From the NCBI RefSeq assembly GCF_040629175.1, contig NZ_JBEXUX010000011.1, forward strand, positions 62,001 through 126,000: a stretch of DNA of 64,000 nt, written 5' to 3'. The stretch is from Embleya sp040629175 (GTDB taxonomy: Bacteria > Actinomycetota > Actinomycetes > Streptomycetales > Streptomycetaceae). This document shows, in pieces, positions 43,676-51,837 of the stretch (the stretch's first letter is position 1; every line of letters begins with the position of its first letter). The translations under genes and the position numbers were made by a program. The notes under the pieces were generated by a model. It saw only the letters and a list, made by a program, of their open reading frames with translations. It had not been told where the DNA came from and made no database searches.

Positions 43676-45244
43676 ATGAGACGCGTCTCGCGTGGGGTCG
43701 TGGGGACCCTCGTCCTGGGTCTGCTCGCCGCCGGATGCGGTGGGAGCGATGGGGGCGCCGGCGGCGACGGCGATACGCTGACCGTCGGGGTCGTCGCCGA
43801 TCCCGGTGGCCTGAATCCGCTCACCGCGCTGAACGCGAGCGCGTTCATGCTGAACCGCTTCTCCTACGACGGGCTGCTCAACATCCAGCCCGACGGGCGC
43901 ATCGTCTCCGGCGTCGCCGAGAAGTGGACGTCCGATGCGACCACCGCGAGCTTCACCCTCAAGCGCGGCGTGACGTGCGACGACGGTACGCCGTTGACCG
44001 CCTCCGCGATCGCGGCGCAGTACGCCTACATCGCCGAGCCGGCCAACGCGTCGCCCATGCTCGGCATGATCGTGCCCACCGGCCTCACCGTCTCCGCCGA
44101 CGACGCCGCCGGTACCTTGACGTTCAAGACGCCGGAGCCCACTCCCTTCCTGCTGCGCAACGCCGCGACGCTGCAACTGGTGTGTCCCTCCGGCATGCGT
44201 GCGCAGGGCAGGCTGGACCAGGCCTCGGACGGCACCGGACCCTACCGGCTGACCGAGGCGGTACCGGGCGACCACTTCACCTTCACCAAGCGACAGGGCT
44301 ACACCTGGGGCCCCGACGGCGTGGACAACGCCCGCACCCCGAACCGAGTGGTCTTCAAGGTGATCGGCAACGAGTCCACCCGGACCAATTTGCTCCTGGG
44401 CGGCCAGTTGGACGTCACGACGGTGGTCGGCCCCGATCGATCCCGGCTGGCCGCGGCCGGGATCGAGTCCACGGCCATGCAGGACCCGCTCGGCCAGTTG
44501 TTGTTCAACGAGGATCCGAACCGGGTCACCGCCGATCCGCAGGTGCGTCGGGCGCTGGTCACGGCGATCGACCTCCGGCAACTCGGCGCGGTCGCCACCG
44601 GCGGCAAGGGTGTGCGGCCGACCCGACTGGGCACCGCGATGTCCCCGCCCTGTCCGACCGACTCCGTCACCGCCAACCTGCCGACGCACGACGTGGACCG
44701 CGCCGCCGAGATGCTGAGCACCGCCGGGTGGAAGAAGTCCGGTGGGTACTGGACCAAGAACGGGCGGCAACTGTCCATCGCCGTGCCCTACCCGGGCCTG
44801 TCCGGCACCCAGGTCGTCGCGGCGGCCGAGCTGGCGGTCAAGCAGTGGAAGTCGTTCGGCGTGAAGGTGACCCTCCAGCCGACCACACCGGCGACGAAGG
44901 TGTCCACACTGATGACCGGTGAGTGGGACGTGGCGTGGGCGCCACTGTCACTGAGCACACCCGACCAGATGCTCCCGTTCTACTCCGGGACCAAGCCGCC
45001 CGAGGGCCTCAACTTCGGTTCCGTGCAGAACCCGGAGTACGAGCGCCTGACCGCGCTCGCGATGGCCAAGCCGGACACCGCCGGCTGCGCCGAATGGACC
45101 GCGGCGGAGGAGGAGTTGATGAAGCGGATCGATGTGATCACCTTCGTGGACAGCAACGTCCCCTACTTCACCCGGGGCTACACGTTCGAGGTCGACGGCG
45201 GCGGTTTCCTGCCCACATCCCTGCACCGCACCGACGCGCGCTGA
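43676..45244 (+). CDS. ABC transporter substrate-binding lipoprotein, family 5
   Basis: Extracellular solute-binding protein of 522 aa of the peptide/nickel/opine family (SBP_bac_5). A lipoprotein signal VVGTLVLGLLAAGCGGSDGG gives a lipobox LAAGC (Cys near residue 21), anchoring it to the membrane. The mature part has family marks VGVVADPGGLNPLTALNAS, YDGLLNIQPDGRIVSGVAEK and ASDGTGPYRLTEAVPGD. ATG 43676 follows GGGAGG. No permease or ATPase genes are adjacent, so it is an orphan that must use a distant transporter or act as a receptor. CCGGGnnTTTCCCGG repeats in its leader may control it. Confidence 0.9.
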   Translation: MRRVSRGVVGTLVLGLLAAGCGGSDGGAGGDGDTLTVGVVADPGGLNPLTALNASAFMLNRFSYDGLLNIQPDGRIVSGVAEKWTSDATTASFTLKRGVTCDDGTPLTASAIAAQYAYIAEPANASPMLGMIVPTGLTVSADDAAGTLTFKTPEPTPFLLRNAATLQLVCPSGMRAQGRLDQASDGTGPYRLTEAVPGDHFTFTKRQGYTWGPDGVDNARTPNRVVFKVIGNESTRTNLLLGGQLDVTTVVGPDRSRLAAAGIESTAMQDPLGQLLFNEDPNRVTADPQVRRALVTAIDLRQLGAVATGGKGVRPTRLGTAMSPPCPTDSVTANLPTHDVDRAAEMLSTAGWKKSGGYWTKNGRQLSIAVPYPGLSGTQVVAAAELAVKQWKSFGVKVTLQPTTPATKVSTLMTGEWDVAWAPLSLSTPDQMLPFYSGTKPPEGLNFGSVQNPEYERLTALAMAKPDTAGCAEWTAAEEELMKRIDVITFVDSNVPYFTRGYTFEVDGGGFLPTSLHRTDAR

Positions 45245-45348
45245 CGCCCGTTCGGCGGCCGACCCGCGCGCACCTCACCCGCCCGCACCACCCGGGGCCG
45301 CCGACGTGTGCTCGCCCGCAGGCGCCCGGGCGGATGAGGGTGCGGAAA

Positions 45349-45376
45349 CGGGGGTCGTCCGACCGGACGACCCCCG
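45349..45376. terminator. Bidirectional terminator hairpin
   Basis: CGGGGGTCGTCCG-AC-CGGACGACCCCCG, a 13-bp perfect inverted repeat (real loop probably 4-6 nt) between the convergent SBP and I36-like genes. Confidence 0.78.
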
Positions 45377-45506
45377 CGGCTCGCGACGCTCCCGTACCGC
45401 GGCCCGAAGCAGTCCCACCGGCCCGAATGGGATCACCCTTGGCCACTGCTTGTCATCGCGGCAACCGCACAAGCACGACGTTCGCCGACGCTGATTCCGG
45501 CTCGGG

Positions 45507-45953
45507 TCAGGCGCAGGGGGCACCAGGGTAGCCAGGGCCTCCGGGCGGGCCGGAAGGCTTCCAGGAGGAGATGACGTCGTTCATGGACGAGCCACCGATC
45601 GGCGTTGCCGCGAGGTTGGGGATACCGCTGTAGCCGGGTATCAGGATGCCGCGGCCCTGGTAGTTGTTGTGTTCGAAGAAGCAGATCGGCGTGGGGGTGG
45701 GATTCACGATGGACGAGATGGTGTCCTGATAGCCGGGGCCGACCCCTTTGAGAGCGTCGGACACGGTGGTCGGGACGAGGGTCACACAGTTCTGCTGGCC
45801 CGCGTCCCTGCAGACGGTGATTTTGGTTGGGGTGGCCATTGTCCCCGCGTTGCCACCGGAGGCGGCCGCGGTGCCGGTGACGGCGCCGATGATGCCAACC
45901 GTCAGTGCGAGACATGCGGTGGCGCTGAAGAGTGGGTTCTTGATGACGCGCAT
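45507..45953 (-). CDS. Secreted peptidase-inhibitor I36-like protein
   Basis: Exported protein of 148 aa. Signal peptide KNPLFSATACLALTVGIIGA with probable cleavage after GTAAAS. The C-terminal half has the beta/gamma-crystallin-like pattern of I36 (SMI-like) proteins: ICFFEHNNYQGRGILIPGYS and SSMNDVISSWKPSG. A middle segment holds TVCRDAGQQNCVTLVP with two Cys. ATG 45953 has AAGGAG about 11 nt upstream. An ECF41-type promoter (P8) lies about 104 nt before the start, tying it to the regulon 30 kb away. Confidence 0.75.
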   Translation of the reverse strand: MRVIKNPLFSATACLALTVGIIGAVTGTAAASGGNAGTMATPTKITVCRDAGQQNCVTLVPTTVSDALKGVGPGYQDTISSIVNPTPTPICFFEHNNYQGRGILIPGYSGIPNLAATPIGGSSMNDVISSWKPSGPPGGPGYPGAPCA

Positions 45954-46056
45954 GAGGTGCCTACTCCTTGGGTTCGAGACCGCCCACCGGTGTACTTCCG
46001 ACAGACGGTGGTCGGCCGACTGCGATCGCCCGGGCATATCCGGATCGTCGACTTCT

Positions 46057-46084
46057 AGACCGGGTACGCACCTCGGATGTGACA
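46057..46084 (-). promoter_or_regulatory. ECF41-type promoter P8
   Basis: Minus strand: TGTCACA, 15 nt, CGGTCT. Identical spacing to P1-P7, distant from the sigma genes. The 45954-46310 gap otherwise shows nothing. Confidence 0.65.
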
Positions 46085-46310
46085 AGTCGGGGACGAGACA
46101 AGGCCGTTGCGGTTCGCGATCCGCAGGTGGACCATCTTGCGGTCGAGCGCGACGGCCCGTCGTCGGTCCCTTCTCGCGCCCGGTCGTCTCGAATGGAGAG
46201 GCACTCGCCGGGTGGCCTGCGCCGCCACTACCGCTTGCGGCGCGAAGTCGCTCCCACGAAGCGGCAGTTCGGCATCGAGCGATCGGGGCGCCCCGGGCGG
46301 AGGTTGCCGG

Positions 46311-46994
46311 TCAGTCGGTTCGGTGTGACGGCCCGTAGAGGTCGTCGAGGCGGAGCGGTGCGGGCGGGGGCAGGGGCGGCGCGCCGTCCGTGGCCCGGCA
46401 GGACCGGAGGAAGTAGGCGAGCAGGCGGCGCGAGGCGGCCAGGGACACCTCCGGGGACTGTTGCACGACGCCGCTGTTCGCCAGGAGCAGGAGGGTGACG
46501 TCGCTGGGATCGAAGTCCTTGCGCAACTGCCCTGTGTTCTTCGCGCGTTGCACCAGCCTGGCGAGTCCCGCCTCGGCGCGGGCGCGCTCGCGACGAAGGT
46601 CGGGATCGTCGGGGGACTCGCCGAGGAACGCCGCGCTGAACCCGCGGTCCTCGGCCTGCATCCTGCACACCTTGGCGAGGGCGGAGCAGAAACCGCGCCA
46701 GGGATCGTCGTCCCGCAGGGCCTCGTCCAAGGCCCCGGAGCACTCGGTGAGCTGCTCGGAGAACGCCGCGGCGATCAGCGAGCCCCGGGTCGGGAAGTGC
46801 CGGTAGAGGGTGGCGGCGCCGACGCCGGCCCGGCGGGCGATGGTGCTGGAGGGTACGTCGGTGCCGTTGAGGGCGTATGCCTCGCGGGCGGCCCGGAGGA
46901 GCCGGGCGCGGTTGTGCCGGGCGTCGGCTCGCTGCTCCCGGACGGCGGTCTCGGCGGCGGGCGAGGACTGGTTTCGAGACGGCTGAACAGGCAT
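46311..46994 (-). CDS. TetR family regulator
   Basis: TetR repressor of 227 aa. HTH about residues 28-72: NRARLLRAAREAYALNGTDV, TIARRAGVGAATLYRHFPTR. The C-terminal half fits the SbtR-like C-domain group. ATG 46994 is preferred over GTG 47003. Divergent from the quinone-oxidoreductase-like gene at 47160, its probable target. An imperfect TAACC...GGTTA repeat (about 47005-47040) lies between them. Confidence 0.9.
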   Translation of the reverse strand: MPVQPSRNQSSPAAETAVREQRADARHNRARLLRAAREAYALNGTDVPSSTIARRAGVGAATLYRHFPTRGSLIAAAFSEQLTECSGALDEALRDDDPWRGFCSALAKVCRMQAEDRGFSAAFLGESPDDPDLRRERARAEAGLARLVQRAKNTGQLRKDFDPSDVTLLLLANSGVVQQSPEVSLAASRRLLAYFLRSCRATDGAPPLPPPAPLRLDDLYGPSHRTD

Positions 46995-47004
46995 GTCTCT
47001 CACT

Positions 47005-47041
47005 TAACCACAAATGGAAGAGGTCGTCCGTTTAGCGGGTT
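47005..47041. promoter_or_regulatory. TetR operator candidate
   Basis: Imperfect inverted repeat with outer TAACC/GGTTA and inner AATGG/CCGTT arms, 10 nt from the TetR start in the divergent promoter. Confidence 0.35.
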
Positions 47042-47159
47042 AGCGTGATCCGGTGCCGCGACATCGAGGTCACCGAGGTCACCGAGGATGTCCGAGCCTC
47101 GTTGTCCGGCAGCCACTTCCCCTTCTTTCATGCGCGACAAGGCGCGACGAGGAGACATC

Positions 47160-48110
47160 ATGCGTGCAGTGGAGATCACCGAATTCGGTGGCCCGGAGAA
47201 CCTCAAGCCGGTCGACCGACCGGACCCGACCGCCGAGCCGGGCCATGCCGTATTGGCGGTGGCAGCGGCCGGGGTCGGCTTCTTCGATGTCCTGCTACGG
47301 CAGGGTGCCAAGCCCGATGTCGGCACCGGCGCCGTACCCGGGCTGGAGGTGGCCGGCACGGTCGTCGAGGTCGGTTCGGGGGACGACGCCGGGTGGGTGG
47401 GACGCCGGGTCTTCGCGACGACCGGACACGGCGGCGGCTACAGCGACCGCGCCATGGTGCCCGTCGAGTCTCTCGTGGAACTGCCGGAGGACGTCTCGTT
47501 CCATGACGCGGTAGCGCTCGGGGTGAATTCCCTGGTCGCCGCGGCAAGCGTGGAAAGGGCCGACGTCAAGGCGGGCGAGCGGGTGCTCGTCCGCGGCGCC
47601 GGTGGCGGGATCGGCGTGCTCACCACCCAACTCGCGGCCGCTCGGGGTGCGACGGTGATCGCCTCCGTTCCCGACCGGTCCGTTGCGCAGCGGCTGTACG
47701 ACCTGGGGGCCGCGGAAGTCGTGGGCGTGGACGCGGTCGACCCGGGCCCGGACGGCCGCTATGACGCCGTCATCGACATCGTCGCCGGTTCCGACGTGGC
47801 CGACTTCATTCCCCTGCTGCGCCCGAACGGCAGGTACGTGATCAGTGGTGTCGTCGCGGGTGCCCCCACTCCCGACTTCGGCATGGCGCTGTTCGCGAAC
47901 TTCCAGCAGTCCTGGACCATTTCGGCCCTCAGTCTCTCCAGTGCGCCGTCGAAGACCGCCGCCGAGACCTTCGCACTCGTCTTCGCCGACGTGCGCGAAG
48001 GCCGACTGGAGCCGGTGCTGCACGGCACCTTCCCGCTGGACGAAGCCGCGGCCGCGCACACTCTGCTGGAGTCCCGCGCCGTCTTCGGCAAGATCGTTCT
48101 GACCGTCTGA
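47160..48110 (+). CDS. NADP-dependent quinone-oxidoreductase-like MDR enzyme
   Basis: Medium-chain dehydrogenase/reductase of 316 aa without structural zinc ligands. GroES-like part: MRAVEITEFGGPENLKPVDR and GLEVAGTVVEVGSGD; Rossmann motif VLVRGAGGGIGVLTTQLAAA (about residues 145-164); C-terminal EGRLEPVLHGTFPLDEAAAA. It reduces quinones or enones with NADPH. ATG 47160 follows GAGGAG. Divergent from TetR at 46994; its 3' end faces the P450 gene with only 30 bp between stops. Confidence 0.92.
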   Translation: MRAVEITEFGGPENLKPVDRPDPTAEPGHAVLAVAAAGVGFFDVLLRQGAKPDVGTGAVPGLEVAGTVVEVGSGDDAGWVGRRVFATTGHGGGYSDRAMVPVESLVELPEDVSFHDAVALGVNSLVAAASVERADVKAGERVLVRGAGGGIGVLTTQLAAARGATVIASVPDRSVAQRLYDLGAAEVVGVDAVDPGPDGRYDAVIDIVAGSDVADFIPLLRPNGRYVISGVVAGAPTPDFGMALFANFQQSWTISALSLSSAPSKTAAETFALVFADVREGRLEPVLHGTFPLDEAAAAHTLLESRAVFGKIVLTV

Positions 48111-48140
48111 TTCGGCGGAACGATCAGTGTTCGTGTCGGG

Positions 48141-49379
48141 TCACCAGCGCACCGGGAGGGCCTGCAGCTTGAGCACCCGCAGGCCCTCCGACCACACCAA
48201 CTCCTCGACCGGAACGGCCAGGTCGAGGTCCGGCAGACGGCGTAGCACGGCCTCGAACGCGACCCGCAGTTCGAGCCGGGCAAGGTGCACGCCCAGGCAG
48301 TGGTGCGGCCCGTGGCCGAACGCGATGTGGCTGGGCGGGTCGACGCGGGTGATGTCGAAGGTGTCCGGGTCGACGAACCGGGCCGGGTCGTGGTTGGCGG
48401 CGCCGAACGGCGCGATGACCCCCTCGTGCGGCTTGACCCGGACGCCGCCGAGCTCGATCTCGGTGGTGGCGATGCGCGGGGTGCCCCCGGAGCCGGGCGG
48501 CACGTACCGCAGGATCTCCTCGACGGCGGCGTCCAGGCGCTCGGGCTCGGCACGCAGCAGGGCGAGTTGTTCGGGGTGGGTGAGCAGCGTGTAGAGGCCG
48601 CGGGTGAACACGGTGGCGGTGGTCTCGTGGCCGGCGGAGATCAAAGCCCGGACGAGTTGTACGAGTTCGTGCTCGCTCAGCCGGTCGTCCTGGTCGCGGG
48701 CGCTGACCAGGGCGTCCAGGAGGTCGCCCGCATCCCCGTCGTCGCCCGTGCCGTCGGCCCCGCCGGCGCTTCGCCGTGCCGCGATCAACGTACCCACGTA
48801 GTCGACGTACTCGCGTTGCGCCGCGAGCATCTCGTCGCGCGTCCAGCGGGTGAGCGACAGCCCCATTTCGGTCCAGCGCCGGAAGTCGGCCGCGTCGTCG
48901 TCCGGAATGCCGAGCAGTTCGGAGATGATCCGGATGGGCAGCGGGAGCGCGAATCCCTCGTACAGGTCGCCGGTCCGCCCCGGGTCGGCAACGAAGTCGT
49001 CGAGGAGCCGCTCGGCGACCGCCCGAACCCGCGGCTCCCACGTACGGATCCGGCGCGGTGTGAAGGCGCCCTGCACGATCCGCCGGATCCGGGTGTGCTC
49101 CGGCGGGTCCATGCCGACGATCATGTCCTTGACGAGCGACGCGTCGAAGCCGGTGGCCAGTCGCGGGGCGCCGGCGCGGGACAGGTCACGGCTGAAGCGC
49201 GGGTCGTCGAGGACGGTCAGGATGTCCTGGTATCGACTGGCCAGCCACGCTCGGTCCCCGGACGGCAGGATCACCGGTGCGACGGGGCAGCCTGCGCGCA
49301 GTTCGCGGTACTGCTCGGGCTGGGTGCCGCCGGGTCCGCCGGCGAACGGGAAGTGCAGTGTGGCGTCGTCGAGTTCCAT
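48141..49379 (-). CDS. Cytochrome P450
   Basis: Soluble bacterial P450 of 412 aa. I-helix oxygen-binding AGHETTATVFTRG, K-helix EEILR, heme-binding FGHGPHHCLGVHLARLEL with the axial Cys near residue 360, and MDPPEHTRIRRIVQGAFTPR near the C helix. It needs a ferredoxin and reductase, not encoded nearby. ATG 49379 is chosen because GGGGGTAGGG precedes it and the usual P450 start fits. It probably hydroxylates a substrate of the neighbouring catabolic genes; CYP subfamily not assignable by eye. Confidence 0.93.
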   Translation of the reverse strand: MELDDATLHFPFAGGPGGTQPEQYRELRAGCPVAPVILPSGDRAWLASRYQDILTVLDDPRFSRDLSRAGAPRLATGFDASLVKDMIVGMDPPEHTRIRRIVQGAFTPRRIRTWEPRVRAVAERLLDDFVADPGRTGDLYEGFALPLPIRIISELLGIPDDDAADFRRWTEMGLSLTRWTRDEMLAAQREYVDYVGTLIAARRSAGGADGTGDDGDAGDLLDALVSARDQDDRLSEHELVQLVRALISAGHETTATVFTRGLYTLLTHPEQLALLRAEPERLDAAVEEILRYVPPGSGGTPRIATTEIELGGVRVKPHEGVIAPFGAANHDPARFVDPDTFDITRVDPPSHIAFGHGPHHCLGVHLARLELRVAFEAVLRRLPDLDLAVPVEELVWSEGLRVLKLQALPVRW

Positions 49380-49667
49380 CCCTACCCCCGTAAATTTCCA
49401 GAACACGTTCTCATTTCCTGTCGAGAATGGTCGAGTCGCCGCGTCGATACAAGGGCCACCACATGAACGCGCGGGTGAACAAGAGTTCGATGACGCCAGG
49501 CTTTGCCCGAGGCCCGTCCCCGTCGGCGCCCGCATCCGCATCCGCAGGGGGCTCCTCCCGTCCGCCCTTCACAAGGGTGATCGCAGGCGTACTCCGCACG
49601 CCGAGGCGGGGGACCGTGCGACTCCCGGATGGCCAACGGGGCCGACACAAGTCCACGCAATACACAG

Positions 49668-49708
49668 GGTGACGCATATTCACCGTATAGTGACCGACGG
49701 TCGTCACT
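49668..49708. promoter_or_regulatory. Paired inverted repeats in the P450/lipoprotein gap
   Basis: GGTGA-CGCATAT-TCACC (49668-49684) and AGTGAC-CGACGGTC-GTCACT (49689-49708), with TATAGT between them (49686-49691) as a possible -10. Located in the 480-bp divergent gap 49380-49860, which shows no convincing gene. Confidence 0.45.
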
Positions 49709-49860
49709 CGTGACCGTGTGCCGTGCGCCGACGACGCCTGCGGGGAGGCTCGCCGACCGACCGGCGTCTTCCCGGAGCGGCGCCGGCCTCGGCTGATCGT
49801 TGCCCAATGGTGGGCGCCGCCCCGGTGGACCGCAGCGTTGATACAAGAATGGAGCAGCCG

Positions 49861-50397
49861 ATGGGGATCGTCGTCCGCAGGCTCTCGGCGGTGGTCGCCG
49901 CCGCGTTGCTCGCCACGTTGTCGAGCGGTTGTTCCGACAGTGGTGGAGGGTCGTCGTCTTCGAAGTCCTCCGCTCCAGGTACGGGCACGGCGTCCGCGGG
50001 TGCGGCCACGGTCACCACCCGATCGGGTTCACTGGGCAAGATCCTGGTCGACTCCACCGGCCGAACCCTCTACCTGTTCGAAGCCGACACCTCGGGTACG
50101 TCGACCTGTTCCGGCGACTGCGCCGTCGCGTGGCCGCCACTGCTCGCACCCGGACAACCAACCGCGGGCGGGGACGCCAAGGCCGACCTGCTCGGCATCA
50201 CGACGCGGGGCGACGGCGGTCGGGAGGTCACCTACAACGGCCACCCTCTGTACCTCTACCAAGGTGACCGGCAACCCGGCGACACCAACGGCCAGGGGCT
50301 CGATCAGTTCGGCGCCAAGTGGTACGTCCTGGGCCCGGACGGAAACAAGGTGACGACCTCCCCGAAGAGCACCAACAGCAGCGGCGGCGGCTACTGA
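49861..50397 (+). CDS. COG4315-type secreted lipoprotein repeat protein
   Basis: Lipoprotein of 178 aa: signal VVAAALLATLSSGCSDSGGG with lipobox LSSGC, a Ser/Gly/Ala linker, then two copies of the short repeat of COG4315 proteins (GKILVDSTGRTLYLFEADTS with CSGDCAVAWPPLLAP, and TYNGHPLYLYQGDRQPGDTN). Function unknown; such proteins are common on actinomycete surfaces. ATG 49861 has GGAG 6 nt upstream; ATG 49849 is an alternative. Divergent from P450, convergent with CapA. Confidence 0.85.
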   Translation: MGIVVRRLSAVVAAALLATLSSGCSDSGGGSSSSKSSAPGTGTASAGAATVTTRSGSLGKILVDSTGRTLYLFEADTSGTSTCSGDCAVAWPPLLAPGQPTAGGDAKADLLGITTRGDGGREVTYNGHPLYLYQGDRQPGDTNGQGLDQFGAKWYVLGPDGNKVTTSPKSTNSSGGGY

Positions 50398-50452
50398 CCG
50401 TGCGGCGTCCGAGAGTCGCGGTGCCGAGGGTACGCGCGGGCCCCGGCCCAGG

Positions 50453-51562
50453 TCAGCGGTGGAGCGTGAGCCGGTCGTCGGGCTCCGCTCGCACCTCGGT
50501 CCCGAACGGGTGGCCGGCCCGGGTCAGTGTTGCCGCGAGCCACTCGACGTCGACGCGCGCGGCCCGCCGCAGACGCATCTTGACGGCACGCAGCGGCGCC
50601 ATGCGCAGGCCGACCAGCTCTCCCGTGTCGCTTGCCACGGTGGCGAAGTACAGGAGCCGCAGGTCGTCGCGGTAGGACTCGTAGCCGCGGATGCCCTCGT
50701 AGTCGTCGACGCAGTCGCCGCAGCCGTACAGGATCAGCTTGTTCCGGTACACGTGGATCGCTCGCGGGTGGTGCGAGGAGTGGCCGTGCACGACGTCGAC
50801 GCCGCCGTCGATCAGCCGGCGCGCGTATCGGGTCTGCGCGGGCTCGATGTCGTGGCCCCAATTCGAGCCCCAGTGCAGGGACGTGACCACGACGTCGCCC
50901 GGGCGTTTCACCCGCCCCACCCGTTCGAGGAGTTCCGCGACGTTCCGCTCCGATCCCTCGTGCGTGAAGTCGACGCCGGAGCGGTTGGCGGTCGCGGCCC
51001 AACCGGGCGGCACCCCGCTGGACGGCATGCCCTGGGCGAAGACCACCACCCGCCCGTCCTCCCCGACGGGCACCACCGCGGCACGCCGGGCCTCCTCCAG
51101 GTCGCTTCCCGCGCCGGCGGTGCGCAGCCCGGCCCCGTGCAGCGCGTCGAGGGTGTCCGCCAGACCCGTGCGGCCGAAGTCGAGGACGTGGTTGTTCGCC
51201 AGGACGCACACGTCCGGCCGGACCGCCTCCAGGCACGGGATGTTGTCGGGGTGCATCCGGTAGTGCACGGCCTTGAACGGCTCGAAGTCGTCGCAGGTGG
51301 TGATGCCGGTCTCCAGGTTCACGACCCGGGCGTCGGGCGCCTCGGCATCGAGGACGTCCAGCGCATCGCCCCAGGGCCAACGGAATCCCACCGGTCGCGG
51401 AATCGACCCGTTGGCCTCCTCCGCCAATCGCACGTACTCGCCCGCGTCACGGACGAAGCCCTCGCGCAGCGACGGATCCCCCGGGTGGGGAAGAATCCCG
51501 TCGATGCCGCGGCCCAGCATCACGTCTCCGCACAGACACAGCGTCACGTGGCGATTCCTCAT
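50453..51562 (-). CDS. CapA family (PgsA-like) metallophosphatase-fold protein
   Basis: CapA-domain protein of 369 aa: LCLCGDVMLGRGIDGILPHP, VVNLETGITTCDD, PDVCVLANNHVLDFGRTGLAD, VVTSLHWGSNW and VDVVHGHSSHHPRAIHVYRN. These give the metallophosphoesterase-like metal site of CapA/PgsA proteins, linked in some bacteria to poly-gamma-glutamate formation. No PgsB/C partners are present and no clear signal peptide is seen, so its role is open. ATG 51562 follows GGAAG. Confidence 0.9.
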   Translation of the reverse strand: MRNRHVTLCLCGDVMLGRGIDGILPHPGDPSLREGFVRDAGEYVRLAEEANGSIPRPVGFRWPWGDALDVLDAEAPDARVVNLETGITTCDDFEPFKAVHYRMHPDNIPCLEAVRPDVCVLANNHVLDFGRTGLADTLDALHGAGLRTAGAGSDLEEARRAAVVPVGEDGRVVVFAQGMPSSGVPPGWAATANRSGVDFTHEGSERNVAELLERVGRVKRPGDVVVTSLHWGSNWGHDIEPAQTRYARRLIDGGVDVVHGHSSHHPRAIHVYRNKLILYGCGDCVDDYEGIRGYESYRDDLRLLYFATVASDTGELVGLRMAPLRAVKMRLRRAARVDVEWLAATLTRAGHPFGTEVRAEPDDRLTLHR

Positions 51563-51584
51563 GCTTCCAGGGTTCCACCACCGG

Positions 51585-51664
51585 GCAAGCCGTCCCGGGA
51601 CCATCACCGCCGCGCAAGCCGTCCCGGGACCATCACCGCGCAAGCCGTCCCGGGTCCATCGCCG
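51585..51664. repeat. Triplicated 25-26-bp repeat upstream of capA-like gene
   Basis: Three near-identical copies beginning GCAAGCCGTCCCGGG at 51585, 51614 and 51640, each followed by (A/T)CCATC. They lie in the leader of the CapA-like gene, in the divergent gap with the kinase operon. Confidence 0.75.
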
Positions 51665-51837
51665 AATACGGCGTCGCACCGGCCGCCCGAGACGACGGCG
51701 GGGAACTGCTCCATCGGTGGATCGGCCGCAACCGTGCCCGACATTGATAGTTGATTCAGTGGCGCAACTATGTTTCCCTGGGGCGACCGCCGAGCCGGGC
51801 TCGCCGGTCGCCCCGGGCGCAGACAGGGAGAGACGCC

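Noticed and set aside
42134..44770. Minus-strand open frame of 878 codons
   Set aside because: Mostly antisense to the solute-binding protein and DUF4333-like genes. Only the part at about 42805-43147 looks coding and is listed as a remnant.
47064..47088. CGAGGTCAC direct repeats as a CRISPR-like or operator array
   Set aside because: Only two short copies without spacers; ordinary GC-rich repetition.
49411..49707. 98-codon minus-strand frame before P450
   Set aside because: No codon bias, and it spans the dyad-rich promoter region; low similarity to any known pattern.
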